Shown: positions 7,306 through 16,224 of the stretch, piece after piece
How the letters are laid out: each line of letters opens with the position of its first letter
How positions within the stretch are numbered: the stretch's first letter is position 1
From: Bacillota bacterium
GTDB lineage: Bacteria; Bacillota; Clostridia; Christensenellales; UBA3700
Length of the DNA stretch: 64,000 bases
Direction of reading: 5' to 3'
Assembly (NCBI GenBank): GCA_023396095.1
Contig: JAEWXG010000012.1
Coordinates: 1 to 64,000 of the forward strand
Made by a program: the position numbers and the translations under genes
Notes under the pieces: model-generated
The model's input: the letters and a program-made list of their open reading frames with translations, nothing else
Told to the model about the DNA's origin: nothing
The model's database searches: none

Positions 7306-9904
7306 TTATTTTTTCTAATTTCTCCTGATATATTTGCAACTTTTCTTGTTCTTTTTCTATTAAATTTTTTGGGGCTTTATCAACAAATCCTCTATTGGAA
7401 AGCATTCTTGTTGCTCTTCCTATTTCATTTAATATAGATTCTTTTTCTCTTTCTAATCTTTCTAGTTCTTTTGAAACATCTGTTAACTCTGACATTGGTA
7501 TCATTATTTCACATGCATCTAAAATGGCACTTGAACATTTTTCTTGTATTGACTCTTTATTTTCAATAAATATGATTTCTGAAACATTTGATAGACATTT
7601 AATATAATCTGCATTGCCACTTAACCAACGTGCATTAACATCATTAGAAACAATATATACTTTTATCTTCTTGGATGGAATTACGCATGTTTCTTGTCTG
7701 ATATTACGAATTGCTCTAATAATGTTAATTACTTCATCAAATTTATTTCTAACATCGCGGTAATTAAATGATTTCTCAAAAACTGGCCAAGTTGAAACCA
7801 TAATTGAACTATTTGTATTAAATATATCTTGATAAATTTGTTCTGTAATAAATGGGATAAATGGATGTAATAGTTTTAATAAAACTTCAAATACATATTT
7901 CAAAGTAGAAACTGTTTTAGACTTTTCGTCTTTGCTACCATTTTTTAAAGAATTCTTTATTAATTCTAAATACCAATCACAAAACTCCGTCCAAAAGAAT
8001 GTATAAATTTTTTGCAAAGCTAAACCTAAATCATATTTATCCATATTATTTGTAACATCACGTACTAATGAATTTAACTTAGACAAAATCCATTTATCAG
8101 CATTGCTAAACCTATACGATTTAAGTGGTATTACTTTCACTCCTTTTGAATTCATTTCAACAAACTTAGCTGCATTCCAAATTTTATTCATAAAGGAACC
8201 CGCCGCTTCAAGTTTTTCTTCTGCAAATCTTGTATCGTTTCCAGGAGCAATTCCAGTCAAAAGCGTAAATCTTAATGAATCTGCTCCATATTTTTCTATT
8301 AATGGAAGTGGATCAACTCCATTCCCTAAAGATTTTGACATTTTTCTACCAAGTTTGTCTCTTACTATTCCGTGAATAATTACTTCAGAAAAAGGAACAT
8401 CCCCCATTTGTTCTATTCCAGCCATTATCATTCTTGCAACCCAAAAGAAAATAATATCATAACCAGTAACAAGTATAGAGTTTGGATAAAAATAAGATAA
8501 ATCTCTTGTCTTATTAGGATAACCTAAAGTAGAAAATGGCCATAACCCAGAACTAAACCATGTATCTAAAACATCTTCATCTTGCCTAATATTTGTAGAT
8601 CCACATTTTTTACAACTTAAAGGCTTATCTGGTGCTACCATTAATTCCCCGCAATCTTCACAATAATACGCAGGAATTCTATGCCCCCACCACAACTGTC
8701 TAGAAATACACCAATCTTTAATATTCTCTAACCAATTAAAATAAATCTTAGAAAATCTATCTGGAACAAATTTTATTTTTTTCTTTTTTACAGCACTAAT
8801 AGCTGGCTTAGCCAATTGCTCCATTTTTACAAACCACTGCTTTGAAACTATAGGCTCCACAATTGTTGAACATCTATAACAACAACCAACGTTATGTTTG
8901 TGGTCTTCTATTTTTATCAAATATCCTTGTTTATCCAAATCTTGTATTACTTTTTCACGTGCTTCTTCTCTGGTAAATCCTTTATATGTATATGCATTTT
9001 CGTTCATTACTCCAGCGTCATCCATCACTCTCACAATTGGCAGATTATGTCTTATACCTACTTCAAAATCGTTTGGGTCATGGGCTGGCGTAATTTTCAC
9101 AGCACCGGATCCAAAATCCATTTCAACATATGAATCTGCAATTAATGGGATTAGTTTGTCTGTTAATGGCAATTTAAGCATCTTTCCAACAAATTGAGCA
9201 TATCTGCCATCTTTAGGATTTACAGCAACCGCAGTATCCCCAAACATTGTTTCTGGCCTCGTTGTAGCAATAACAATATCACCAGATCCATCAGCAAATG
9301 GGTATCTTATATGCCATAAATGCGAATCTTGTTCAGCATATTCTACTTCTGCATCAGATAATGCCGTTTTACAAGAAGGACACCAGTTAATTATACGATC
9401 TCCTCTATAAATATAACCTTTCTCATACCAATCAATAAAAACTTTTACAACAGACTTTGATCTTTCTTCATCCATAGTAAATGCTTCCCTTGACCAATCA
9501 CAGGACAACCCCAAGTTTTTCATTTGTTTAACTATAGTATTACCATATTCCTCTTTCCATTCCCATGCCTTCTCCAGAAAACCTTCTCGTCCTACGTCTT
9601 GTTTTTTTATACCTTTTGCTTCTAATGATTGTATTATTTTAACTTCTGTCGCTATTGAAGCATGGTCAGTTCCAGGTAACCATAAAGTTGAAAAACCTTG
9701 CATTCTTTTAAAACGTACAATTGCATCTTGTATTGCATTATCAAGCGCATGCCCCATGTGTAACTGACCTGTAATATTTGGTGGCGGCATCACTATAGAA
9801 AATGGGTCAATCTTTTTGTCAATTTTAGGCGTAAAATATCCTTTTGAAACCCAATGATCATAAATGTTCTTCTCAAAACTACTTGGTGTATATTTTCCTT
9901 CCAT
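7277..9904 (-). CDS. valS: Valyl-tRNA synthetase
   Basis: This class Ia synthetase of 875 residues matches the family length. The HIGH-type motif is seen in PPPNITGQLHMGHAL, the editing domain follows with TTRPETMFGDTAVAVNP, and the KMSKS motif is GRKMSKSLGNG. A Cys-rich zinc-binding insert (CEDCGE...CKKCG) precedes KMSKS. The C-terminus is a charged tRNA-binding coiled coil typical of ValS. It lies three bases after a small membrane protein gene, and both sit behind a T-box whose specifier reads valine, which independently supports the amino-acid specificity. Confidence 0.98.
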   Translation of the reverse strand: MEGKYTPSSFEKNIYDHWVSKGYFTPKIDKKIDPFSIVMPPPNITGQLHMGHALDNAIQDAIVRFKRMQGFSTLWLPGTDHASIATEVKIIQSLEAKGIKKQDVGREGFLEKAWEWKEEYGNTIVKQMKNLGLSCDWSREAFTMDEERSKSVVKVFIDWYEKGYIYRGDRIINWCPSCKTALSDAEVEYAEQDSHLWHIRYPFADGSGDIVIATTRPETMFGDTAVAVNPKDGRYAQFVGKMLKLPLTDKLIPLIADSYVEMDFGSGAVKITPAHDPNDFEVGIRHNLPIVRVMDDAGVMNENAYTYKGFTREEAREKVIQDLDKQGYLIKIEDHKHNVGCCYRCSTIVEPIVSKQWFVKMEQLAKPAISAVKKKKIKFVPDRFSKIYFNWLENIKDWCISRQLWWGHRIPAYYCEDCGELMVAPDKPLSCKKCGSTNIRQDEDVLDTWFSSGLWPFSTLGYPNKTRDLSYFYPNSILVTGYDIIFFWVARMIMAGIEQMGDVPFSEVIIHGIVRDKLGRKMSKSLGNGVDPLPLIEKYGADSLRFTLLTGIAPGNDTRFAEEKLEAAGSFMNKIWNAAKFVEMNSKGVKVIPLKSYRFSNADKWILSKLNSLVRDVTNNMDKYDLGLALQKIYTFFWTEFCDWYLELIKNSLKNGSKDEKSKTVSTLKYVFEVLLKLLHPFIPFITEQIYQDIFNTNSSIMVSTWPVFEKSFNYRDVRNKFDEVINIIRAIRNIRQETCVIPSKKIKVYIVSNDVNARWLSGNADYIKCLSNVSEIIFIENKESIQEKCSSAILDACEIMIPMSELTDVSKELERLEREKESILNEIGRATRMLSNRGFVDKAPKNLIEKEQEKLQIYQEKLEKINGQIQSFKK

Positions 9905-9907
9905 AAA

Positions 9908-10198
9908 TCACACTCCTAACAACGCTATAATACTTCCAATAATTATAACGCCAAAACCAATTGATTTTATAATTATATTAAATTTAAGTTCAATATCTTT
10001 CATTTTTTCTTTAATCATTTCTTCATCGTTAAACTCTTCTTTATTTATTTTTTCATACTTTGACTGTAAAAATTTCTTTTCAAATAATTTCCCAAATAAA
10101 AAAATGATTAGCATTCCTAACACTAAAAAAACTAATCCTGTAATTACATATGGATTTTTAAATCTTTGTGATGAATATTCAAAAATTGACGCTAACAT
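9908..10198 (-). CDS. Small two-helix membrane protein ahead of valS
   Basis: This 96-residue protein has a hydrophobic helix at about 18-36, a long charged, probably coiled-coil middle (about 40-72, rich in Lys and Glu) and a second hydrophobic helix at about 76-96 at the very C-terminus. A good GGAGG ribosome binding site lies four to five bases before the ATG. It is the first gene after the T-box leader and is separated from valS by three bases, so its expression should rise when valyl-tRNA is short. I do not recognise its family. Confidence 0.75.
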   Translation of the reverse strand: MLASIFEYSSQRFKNPYVITGLVFLVLGMLIIFLFGKLFEKKFLQSKYEKINKEEFNDEEMIKEKMKDIELKFNIIIKSIGFGVIIIGSIIALLGV

Positions 10199-10206
10199 AA
10201 AACCTC

Positions 10207-10440
10207 CATCTAATTTTAGGACGAAGTTTTGCTCCGCGGTACCACCTAAATTCCAATAAATTGACTCTTATTAATGAATTAACGCATCATAACGGCTCTT
10301 AACTACTTCTTTTTTCGAAAAGGCTACTCTGTGACTACTTCAACATTTTCTTTCTCCGTATTCTCAGCAACAACGGATCTCTGTGGAAAGGTTTGAATGT
10401 TTACTCCTTCACTTCATTGTATTTATATTTATCTATTTTC
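10207..10440 (-). ncRNA. T-box leader, valine specifier
   Basis: Read on the minus strand, the leader contains the conserved T-box TTAGGTGGTACCGCGG (about 10230-10249). TTAGG pairs with CCTAA, and GCGGAG pairs with CTTCGT after the UGGUACC bulge, giving the antiterminator fold that binds the uncharged tRNA acceptor end. Stem I lies at about 10325-10415 and contains an AGTA-type element (GGAGTAAAC). The sequence GTAGTCAC near the end of stem I offers a GUC valine specifier (10335-10333), matching valS downstream. I see no clear U-tract terminator after the antiterminator, so the output could be transcriptional or translational. Confidence 0.9.
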
Positions 10441-10445
10441 TTTCT

Positions 10446-11054
10446 TTATATTTTCCAGTGTCTTCTTTCTTCAACAACAATTTTTATTTTTTTACCAATT
10501 TCTATTGAATACATTACTGCTGCCAAAATAGCTAATACACAGCCGATTCCAACAAAAATCCAATCAATATAAAACATTTTTCTTGCACCTTCCAAATTAT
10601 GGAAGAAAGATAAAATAATACCTAATGCATTAAACGCAGCTGCTATTTTGCCATAAATATTTGCTTGTATATTGATATCTTTAGATAGCTTTTTTACTAT
10701 TATGGAAGCTGCAACAACCATATACAATTCTTTAACTAAAAGCACAATTGCAAAAGCATAATGAATGTTATATGTTATTGACAAACAAATTAATGCTGAC
10801 ACTTGTAATAATTTATCTGCAAAAGGATCTAATACCTTACCAATATCAGATATCATATTAAATTTTCTTGCTATTTTCCCATCAATAACATCTGTAATTG
10901 ATGCAAAAAGAAATACGGCTAATGCAACCATCATATTATATGGCTTGGCAATATCTTTGTCTAATGTAAACCAAATGAAAAAAGGAACACAAATAAATCT
11001 TATGTAAGTTAAAATATTTGGTATAAGAAAAATATCTTTTCTTTTAAATTCCAC
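10446..11054 (-). CDS. pgsA: CDP-diacylglycerol-glycerol-3-phosphate phosphatidyltransferase
   Basis: This 202-residue membrane protein makes phosphatidylglycerophosphate, the committed step to phosphatidylglycerol. The CDP-alcohol phosphotransferase signature is visible as DVIDGKIARKFNMISDIGKVLDPFADK (quoted in parts: DVIDGKIAR and GKVLDPFADK), with the catalytic Asp residues in place. Several hydrophobic helices surround it. It starts with GTG at 11054, overlapping the hslO stop in a TAGTG junction, so translation is coupled to hslO. Cardiolipin-synthase-type CDP-alcohol transferases share the motif, but length and sequence fit PgsA best. Confidence 0.9.
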   Translation of the reverse strand: MEFKRKDIFLIPNILTYIRFICVPFFIWFTLDKDIAKPYNMMVALAVFLFASITDVIDGKIARKFNMISDIGKVLDPFADKLLQVSALICLSITYNIHYAFAIVLLVKELYMVVAASIIVKKLSKDINIQANIYGKIAAAFNALGIILSFFHNLEGARKMFYIDWIFVGIGCVLAILAAVMYSIEIGKKIKIVVEERRHWKI

Positions 11055-11926
11055 TATTTATTCCTCTCAAAAATTTTTTTCACATCTGATCTTCCAAATA
11101 TGTACTTTTTATTGCAAAATTGACAGGTTGACTCAATATAACCTATCTCATCAACAATAGCTAATGCTTCTTTTTTCCCGAGTGATTGAATAGCTTGTTC
11201 TACTCTTTCCCTAGAACAACTACATTCATAAACTGGATAAATACTTTCTAAAACACTTGGCTCAAAAAATTCATAATAAAAATCTAAAATCTCTTTTGGT
11301 GATTTTTCCTTTAATAGCGAAGATATGTTAGAAAAATGCACCATTGAATCTTCTAACATTACTAACTGCTCTTGAGTGCAATTTGGCATAGCTTGAACAA
11401 TTAACCCACCAGCTTTCTCGCATTTCCCATTTTTGATCAAAACACCTAAAGCTACTGCTGAATGTAACTGCTCTGAATCTAAAAAATACTTGGTAAAATC
11501 TTCAGCAATTTCGCCAGAAACTAATTCTATTTTTCCGCCATATGGTTCTTTTAATCCAAAATCTTTAATAACTGTTAGGGTTCCATTTTTGCCTACCCCA
11601 TTACCAACATCTATTTTCCCATCTTCCCTAATTGGTAAATTGTATGTTGGATTTTGTAAGTATCCTCTAACTTTGCCACAATAATCTCCAAGAACAATAA
11701 TTTTACCTAATGGCCCATCACCCTCAACCATAATAGTAAGTTTATGCTTAGTACTCTTGAATTGAGCAGAAATAAATGCGCCCATCGTTAAAGTTCTACC
11801 TAATGCTGCTGCAGCTAATTCAGATAAAGAGTGTATTTCTATTGCCTTGTTAACAATATCTGTTGTGTCTAAACAAGTAACAATCGCCCTTCCAGCAAAT
11901 AAGATCCTACGTTCAATTACATCCAT
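11054..11926 (-). CDS. hslO: Hsp33 redox-regulated chaperonin
   Basis: This 290-residue holdase chaperone is activated by oxidation. The N-terminal domain starts with a conserved region around FAGRAIVTCLDTTDIV. The C-terminal redox switch keeps all four zinc cysteines: CSC (CxC, around residue 235) and CQFC (CxxC, around residue 270). In an anaerobe it would protect proteins during oxygen or disulfide stress. Its ATG lies directly after the stop of the DUF624-like gene and its stop overlaps the pgsA start, so the three genes form one operon. Confidence 0.95.
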   Translation of the reverse strand: MDVIERRILFAGRAIVTCLDTTDIVNKAIEIHSLSELAAAALGRTLTMGAFISAQFKSTKHKLTIMVEGDGPLGKIIVLGDYCGKVRGYLQNPTYNLPIREDGKIDVGNGVGKNGTLTVIKDFGLKEPYGGKIELVSGEIAEDFTKYFLDSEQLHSAVALGVLIKNGKCEKAGGLIVQAMPNCTQEQLVMLEDSMVHFSNISSLLKEKSPKEILDFYYEFFEPSVLESIYPVYECSCSRERVEQAIQSLGKKEALAIVDEIGYIESTCQFCNKKYIFGRSDVKKIFERNK

Positions 11927-13054
11927 TTATTTTTTATTATCCTTCTTCCTATTATAAGATTTTAAATATTTTTCCTTTTTCTTTTGTTTCTCTTTGTCTT
12001 CTTCTGACATTGTCACTACTGGTTGTTTATGTTTTTTATCAACATTGTTTTCAACTCTCGCTTCAACATCAATAACTTTTTCCTTTTTAGCAGGATTGAT
12101 ACTGGCAGTTTTTCTCGCTTCTTTCTTTTCGCGGATATCATGCACTGGTTTGATAAATGACTCAAATCCATAATTTGCTAATAATGTATTTGCTATACCA
12201 TAGTACATCGCTCCCATAGAAACTACAAAAATATACACTAAATACTTAAATATACCTGCTTTAAATAGTAATAATGGCAAAAATAAAGCTAAATCTAAAA
12301 TTGTTATCGTCAACACCAATGCTAAAGATAAAATGATTGTGTTTTTAATAACATGTTTGTATTTAAATTTATATGCTACAAACATCGGCGAGCTAATTTG
12401 CATAAATGGTATTGTTAAAACTATTAACAATACAGATAAAACGACTAAAAACCAACTTAACGGTGTTGTAGAACGTGTTAATGCTAATTTAGAATTATTT
12501 AAAAATGCATACATTAAAAATCCGATCTCTAGTGATAAAAATGATGTGCCTATTAAAAATTTCCACCAATGTAATTTTATTCCTCTAAAAAAGTGCTTTA
12601 ATATATTAACCTTTACTCCCCAAACCATATTTCGAGATACAAAATATACTCCTGCAAAGCCAATACCCAAAAACGCAATACACGGAATTGCATAAAGTGC
12701 TACCATCATTTTTAAATCATAGATTTGAGTTAATGCTTCAATGTTTGCAGTTGGATTACCTCCAAAGCCCACTCCAAAATTGGACATAAAATACATTGAA
12801 TTCGTTATAGATCTTATTTGAGTTGGTTGATACCACAAGTATAAAACAAATAAAGGAGTCGCGAACAATAAAAATAACAAGTTTGTTAATAGTATTTGCG
12901 AAAAATTTCTTCCTATGATCTTGAAAAAGAATGAAAATCTTGATGAAATAGGCTTATATTCACCTACTCTTAAATCATCCATAGTAACTAATCTATTTAA
13001 AAAATCAGCACTTAGTAAAGCTTTCTTTTTTGTATTAATTGTTTGTTTTGCCAC
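11927..13054 (-). CDS. DUF624 (YesL-like) membrane protein with charged tail
   Basis: This protein of about 375 residues has roughly six transmembrane segments and a region resembling DUF624/YesL (FFFKIIGRNFSQILLTNLLF, then a TPLFVLYLW helix). A very charged, lysine-rich cytoplasmic tail of about 75 residues follows (ending KKDNKK). I place the start at GTG 13054: GGAG lies six bases upstream of it, whereas the ATG at 13060 directly abuts the Shine-Dalgarno. YesL-type proteins often neighbour sugar-uptake genes, but here it heads the hslO-pgsA operon. Function is not known. Confidence 0.75.
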   Translation of the reverse strand: MAKQTINTKKKALLSADFLNRLVTMDDLRVGEYKPISSRFSFFFKIIGRNFSQILLTNLLFLLFATPLFVLYLWYQPTQIRSITNSMYFMSNFGVGFGGNPTANIEALTQIYDLKMMVALYAIPCIAFLGIGFAGVYFVSRNMVWGVKVNILKHFFRGIKLHWWKFLIGTSFLSLEIGFLMYAFLNNSKLALTRSTTPLSWFLVVLSVLLIVLTIPFMQISSPMFVAYKFKYKHVIKNTIILSLALVLTITILDLALFLPLLLFKAGIFKYLVYIFVVSMGAMYYGIANTLLANYGFESFIKPVHDIREKKEARKTASINPAKKEKVIDVEARVENNVDKKHKQPVVTMSEEDKEKQKKKEKYLKSYNRKKDNKK

Positions 13055-13195
13055 GTTCATCTCCAAAATTTTATTGTTAATCATTATAAATATACATTAA
13101 TAAAGCATGTAAAGCAATAATTTTTATATCTAGATATACTCATAAAATATTGTTTTCACAAACTTTAAATCTCGCAGCAAAATACCGTATTTATT

Positions 13196-13224
13196 TTGAC
13201 ATAAATAAGTAAAAATGATATCTT
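13196..13224 (+). promoter_or_regulatory. Promoter of the lysine-biosynthesis operon
   Basis: Consensus -35 TTGACA (13196-13201), a 17-base spacer and -10 TATCTT (13219-13224). The predicted start of transcription, near 13231, coincides with the first bases of the riboswitch aptamer. Confidence 0.85.
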
Positions 13225-13228
13225 TTTA

Positions 13229-13405
13229 TTAGCTGTAGAGGAGCGGAAGCATTAGTATTTTGCCATTAAATATGCAAGTATGATGGCTTAAAAAAGGGCT
13301 GTTCGCCGAAACTGATAAATTTCTTGCAAAAGTTATTGGTTGGTCGCATAGGTTAATTCCTTTCGATTGTCATCTAACGATGGAGCACTCAGCCGTAAAA
13401 TAAGA
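13229..13405 (+). ncRNA. Lysine riboswitch (L-box) aptamer
   Basis: The region matches the L-box pattern: GTAGAGGAGCGG at the 5' side (13234 onward), AAAAGGGCTGTTCGCCGAA in the core (about 13291-13312), a TTGGTTGGTCGCATAGG region, and CTAACGATGGAGCACTCAGC closing the aptamer. It sits between a consensus promoter and asd-dapA-dapB. Lysine binding should stabilise the aptamer and shut the operon down through the terminator just downstream. Confidence 0.93.
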
Positions 13406-13419
13406 AATCAAATTTTACT

Positions 13420-13450
13420 GTGCTCTATATACATATAGGGCACTTTTTTT
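13420..13450 (+). terminator. Riboswitch expression platform terminator
   Basis: The hairpin GTGCTCTATAT/ATATAGGGCAC is followed by seven T. Its 5' arm GTGCTC (13420-13425) can instead pair with GAGCAC in the aptamer's closing strand (13383-13388), giving the antiterminator. The two pairings exclude each other, so the switch is explicit in the sequence. The Shine-Dalgarno of asd follows immediately. Confidence 0.92.
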
Positions 13451-13459
13451 GGAGGATAT

Positions 13460-14467
13460 ATGAAAAAATATAATATTGCTGTTGTTGGAGCAACAGGAAT
13501 GGTTGGAACAAAATTCCTAAAGGTTTTAGAAGAAAAAAATTTGCCAGTTGAAAACTACTATTTATTTGCATCAAAGAAAAGTGCAGGTAAGGAAATAGAT
13601 TTCAATGGACAAAAATATATTGTTATTGAACTAACTGAAGAAAATGTTAAAAAATTCAATGGTAAAATTGATATAGCTTTATTTTCTGCAGGTGGTGGAA
13701 CATCGAAAGAATTCGCTCCAAAATTTGTTGAAATTGGTGCTGTAGTTATTGATAATTCCAGCCAATGGAGAATGGACCCAAATGTTCCTCTTGTTGTGCC
13801 TGAAGTTAATCCAGAAGATATTAAAAAACATAATGGTATTATAGCTAACCCAAATTGCTCTACAATACAAGCAATGTTGCCTCTAAAAGCTCTACACGAT
13901 AAATTTTCTATCAAACGTATCGTTTATAGCACTTATCAAGCTGTTTCAGGAGCTGGCGTTGCTGGATGGAATGATTTACAAAATGGAATTTGCGGAGAAG
14001 AACCTCAAAAATTTCCATATCCAATTTTTAACAATCTAATCCCACAAATTGATGTATTTTTAGAAAATGGATATACAAAAGAAGAAGAAAAGATGATTAA
14101 TGAAACAAGGAAAATTTTACATGATGATTCATTGAAAATTACTGCTACTACTGTTCGCGTTCCTGTTTTTAACAGTCACTCTGAATCTATCAATCTTGAA
14201 TTTAACAAAAAGATTACATTAGATGAAATTAAATCAGCATTAACAAATTTCCAAAATATCATTGTAGTTGATGATATCAAAACTAATAAATATCCAATGC
14301 CACTTTATGCAACAGGACACGATGAAGTTTTTGTTGGAAGAATTAGAATAGACAATTCTGTTGAAAATGGATGCAACCTATGGGTATGTGCCGACAATAT
14401 TCGTAAAGGTGCTGCATCAAATGCTGTTCAAATAGCAGAATATATTATTAAAAATAATATCTTATAG
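13460..14467 (+). CDS. asd: Aspartate-semialdehyde dehydrogenase
   Basis: This 335-residue NADPH enzyme converts aspartyl phosphate to aspartate semialdehyde, the branch-point substrate for lysine, diaminopimelate, threonine and methionine. The N-terminal Rossmann motif is GATGMVGTKFL. The catalytic cysteine lies in NPNCSTIQ, and the VPVFNSHSESINLEF region carries substrate-binding residues. GGAGGATAT precedes the ATG. It is the first gene after the lysine riboswitch, so its supply is tied to lysine demand. Confidence 0.97.
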   Translation: MKKYNIAVVGATGMVGTKFLKVLEEKNLPVENYYLFASKKSAGKEIDFNGQKYIVIELTEENVKKFNGKIDIALFSAGGGTSKEFAPKFVEIGAVVIDNSSQWRMDPNVPLVVPEVNPEDIKKHNGIIANPNCSTIQAMLPLKALHDKFSIKRIVYSTYQAVSGAGVAGWNDLQNGICGEEPQKFPYPIFNNLIPQIDVFLENGYTKEEEKMINETRKILHDDSLKITATTVRVPVFNSHSESINLEFNKKITLDEIKSALTNFQNIIVVDDIKTNKYPMPLYATGHDEVFVGRIRIDNSVENGCNLWVCADNIRKGAASNAVQIAEYIIKNNIL

Positions 14468-14477
14468 GAGACAAAAA

Positions 14478-15356
14478 ATGTTTAAAGGTGTATGTACTGC
14501 ATTAATAACCCCATTTAATAGTGATGGCTCAATTAATTATGATCAAGTCGCAGATTTACTTGAAATGCAAATTGCTAATAATGTTGATGCTCTATTAATT
14601 TGTGGCACTACTGGTGAACCAGCCACAATGACTGAAGAAGAAAAAATTCAGTTGATTGATTTCTCAATCAAAAAAATTAATAAAAGGGTCAAAGTTCTAG
14701 TTGGTGCTGGCTCCAATTCAACAGCAAAAGCTGTCGAAAATGCAAAATTGTATGAAAAAATGGGGGCCGACGCTTTACTTATTGTTACTCCTTACTATAA
14801 TAAGTGCTCTCAAGATGGCCTATATTTACACTATAAACAAATTAATGATGCAGTTAACATTCCTATCATTTTGTATAATGTGCCTGGTAGAACTGGCGTA
14901 AATATTTTACCAGCAACTGCTAAAAAATTATCAACATTAAAAAATATTATTGGAATCAAAGAAGCATCTGGCAATATTTCTCAAATTAATGAATTATCAA
15001 ATTTAATTAGAGAAACTGATTTTATTTTATATTCAGGGGATGACAGTCTTACTCTTCCTATGCTTGCCATTGGTGCGCAAGGTCTTATTTCAGTAGCAAG
15101 CAATATCATCCCTCGACAAATGCACGATTTGGTTATGGCATATTTAAATAACGATTTACAAACTGCTCAAAATCTACATTTTAAATATTTAAAGGTGATG
15201 AATGATTTATTTATTGATGTTAATCCTATACCCGTAAAAAAGGCTGCCAAATTAATCTACGGATATAATGATTACTTGAGACTTCCTTTATCGGATTTAT
15301 CATCTGAAAAAACCAAAATCTTAGAAAATACTTTAAGAGAAGTTAATTTAATTTAA
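14478..15356 (+). CDS. dapA: 4-Hydroxy-tetrahydrodipicolinate synthase
   Basis: This 292-residue TIM-barrel enzyme condenses pyruvate with aspartate semialdehyde. The Schiff-base lysine is in IIGIKEASGN, the catalytic tyrosine in LYNVPGRTGVN, and the family signature LLICGTTGEPATMT lies near the N-terminus. It is 10 bases downstream of asd with an AGGAG site, in the same lysine-controlled transcript. Confidence 0.97.
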   Translation: MFKGVCTALITPFNSDGSINYDQVADLLEMQIANNVDALLICGTTGEPATMTEEEKIQLIDFSIKKINKRVKVLVGAGSNSTAKAVENAKLYEKMGADALLIVTPYYNKCSQDGLYLHYKQINDAVNIPIILYNVPGRTGVNILPATAKKLSTLKNIIGIKEASGNISQINELSNLIRETDFILYSGDDSLTLPMLAIGAQGLISVASNIIPRQMHDLVMAYLNNDLQTAQNLHFKYLKVMNDLFIDVNPIPVKKAAKLIYGYNDYLRLPLSDLSSEKTKILENTLREVNLI

Positions 15357-15371
15357 TTAGGAGAAATATTT

Positions 15372-16139
15372 ATGAAATTACTAATATGGGGAATTGGTGG
15401 AAGACTTGGCAAAACTTTATTGGAAGATGCTAGAAAAAAAGATTATATAACTGATATTGCAGGATTTGACAAATTCGCAAAAAAAACTGATTTTTCTAAC
15501 ATTAATATTTTCAATTCAATTAATGAAATAAATGATAGCTTTGATGTTATTATTGACTTTTCTAAACCAGATGCTATAAATGATCTTTTACCATATGCTA
15601 TCAAAACAAAAACTCCTATCGTTATAGCTACGACTGGTCATAGCGAAGATCAATTAAAGATGATTAAAGATACAAGCAAACAAATTCCTATCTTTAAAAC
15701 AACAAACATGTCACTTGGTGTAAATTTATTAATTGAACTTGTAAAAAAGGCATGTGAAGTTTTGGGCGAATCATATGACATTGAAATTATTGAACAACAT
15801 CATAATATTAAGGTAGACTCTCCTTCCGGAACAGCAGCAACCATCGCAGAAGAAATTAATAAAGTTTATAACAATTCTAAAAACTTTGTATATGGTCGCC
15901 ACTCTGCAAATGAAAAAAGAAACATTAATGACATCGGAATTCATTCTGTACGTGGAGGTTCAGTAATTGGAAAACACGAAGTTTTATTTCTAGGAAACGA
16001 TGAGTTCATCACTTTAAAACATGAAGCTCAAAGCAAATCAATTTTTACAGAAGGCGCATTAAAGGCATCTCAATTTTTAATCACAAAAAAGAATGGCTTT
16101 TACTCTATGTCAGATCTTTTAAACGACATTCTTAAATAA
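15372..16139 (+). CDS. dapB: 4-Hydroxy-tetrahydrodipicolinate reductase
   Basis: This 255-residue reductase follows DapA in the diaminopimelate pathway. An N-terminal nucleotide-binding motif (WGIGGRLGKTL) is present, and the catalytic region reads EQHHNIKVDSPSGTA with the paired histidines and the SGTA substrate loop. It is slightly shorter than typical DapB (about 265-270). It is the last gene of the riboswitch operon, followed by a strong terminator. Later pathway genes are not in this window. Confidence 0.95.
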   Translation: MKLLIWGIGGRLGKTLLEDARKKDYITDIAGFDKFAKKTDFSNINIFNSINEINDSFDVIIDFSKPDAINDLLPYAIKTKTPIVIATTGHSEDQLKMIKDTSKQIPIFKTTNMSLGVNLLIELVKKACEVLGESYDIEIIEQHHNIKVDSPSGTAATIAEEINKVYNNSKNFVYGRHSANEKRNINDIGIHSVRGGSVIGKHEVLFLGNDEFITLKHEAQSKSIFTEGALKASQFLITKKNGFYSMSDLLNDILK

Positions 16140-16171
16140 TTTATTCTTTAAGTTAAATATTTTCTACAAAA

Positions 16172-16200
16172 AAATATAGTCATCAAGGACTATATTTTTA
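16172..16200. terminator. Bidirectional terminator between dapB and the zinc-ribbon gene
   Basis: The 10-bp perfect stem AAATATAGTC/GACTATATTT has a six-base loop and is flanked by T-rich sequence on both strands. It lies between convergent genes. Confidence 0.85.
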
Positions 16201-16224
16201 TTTACATTTTTATTTCTTATTTAA

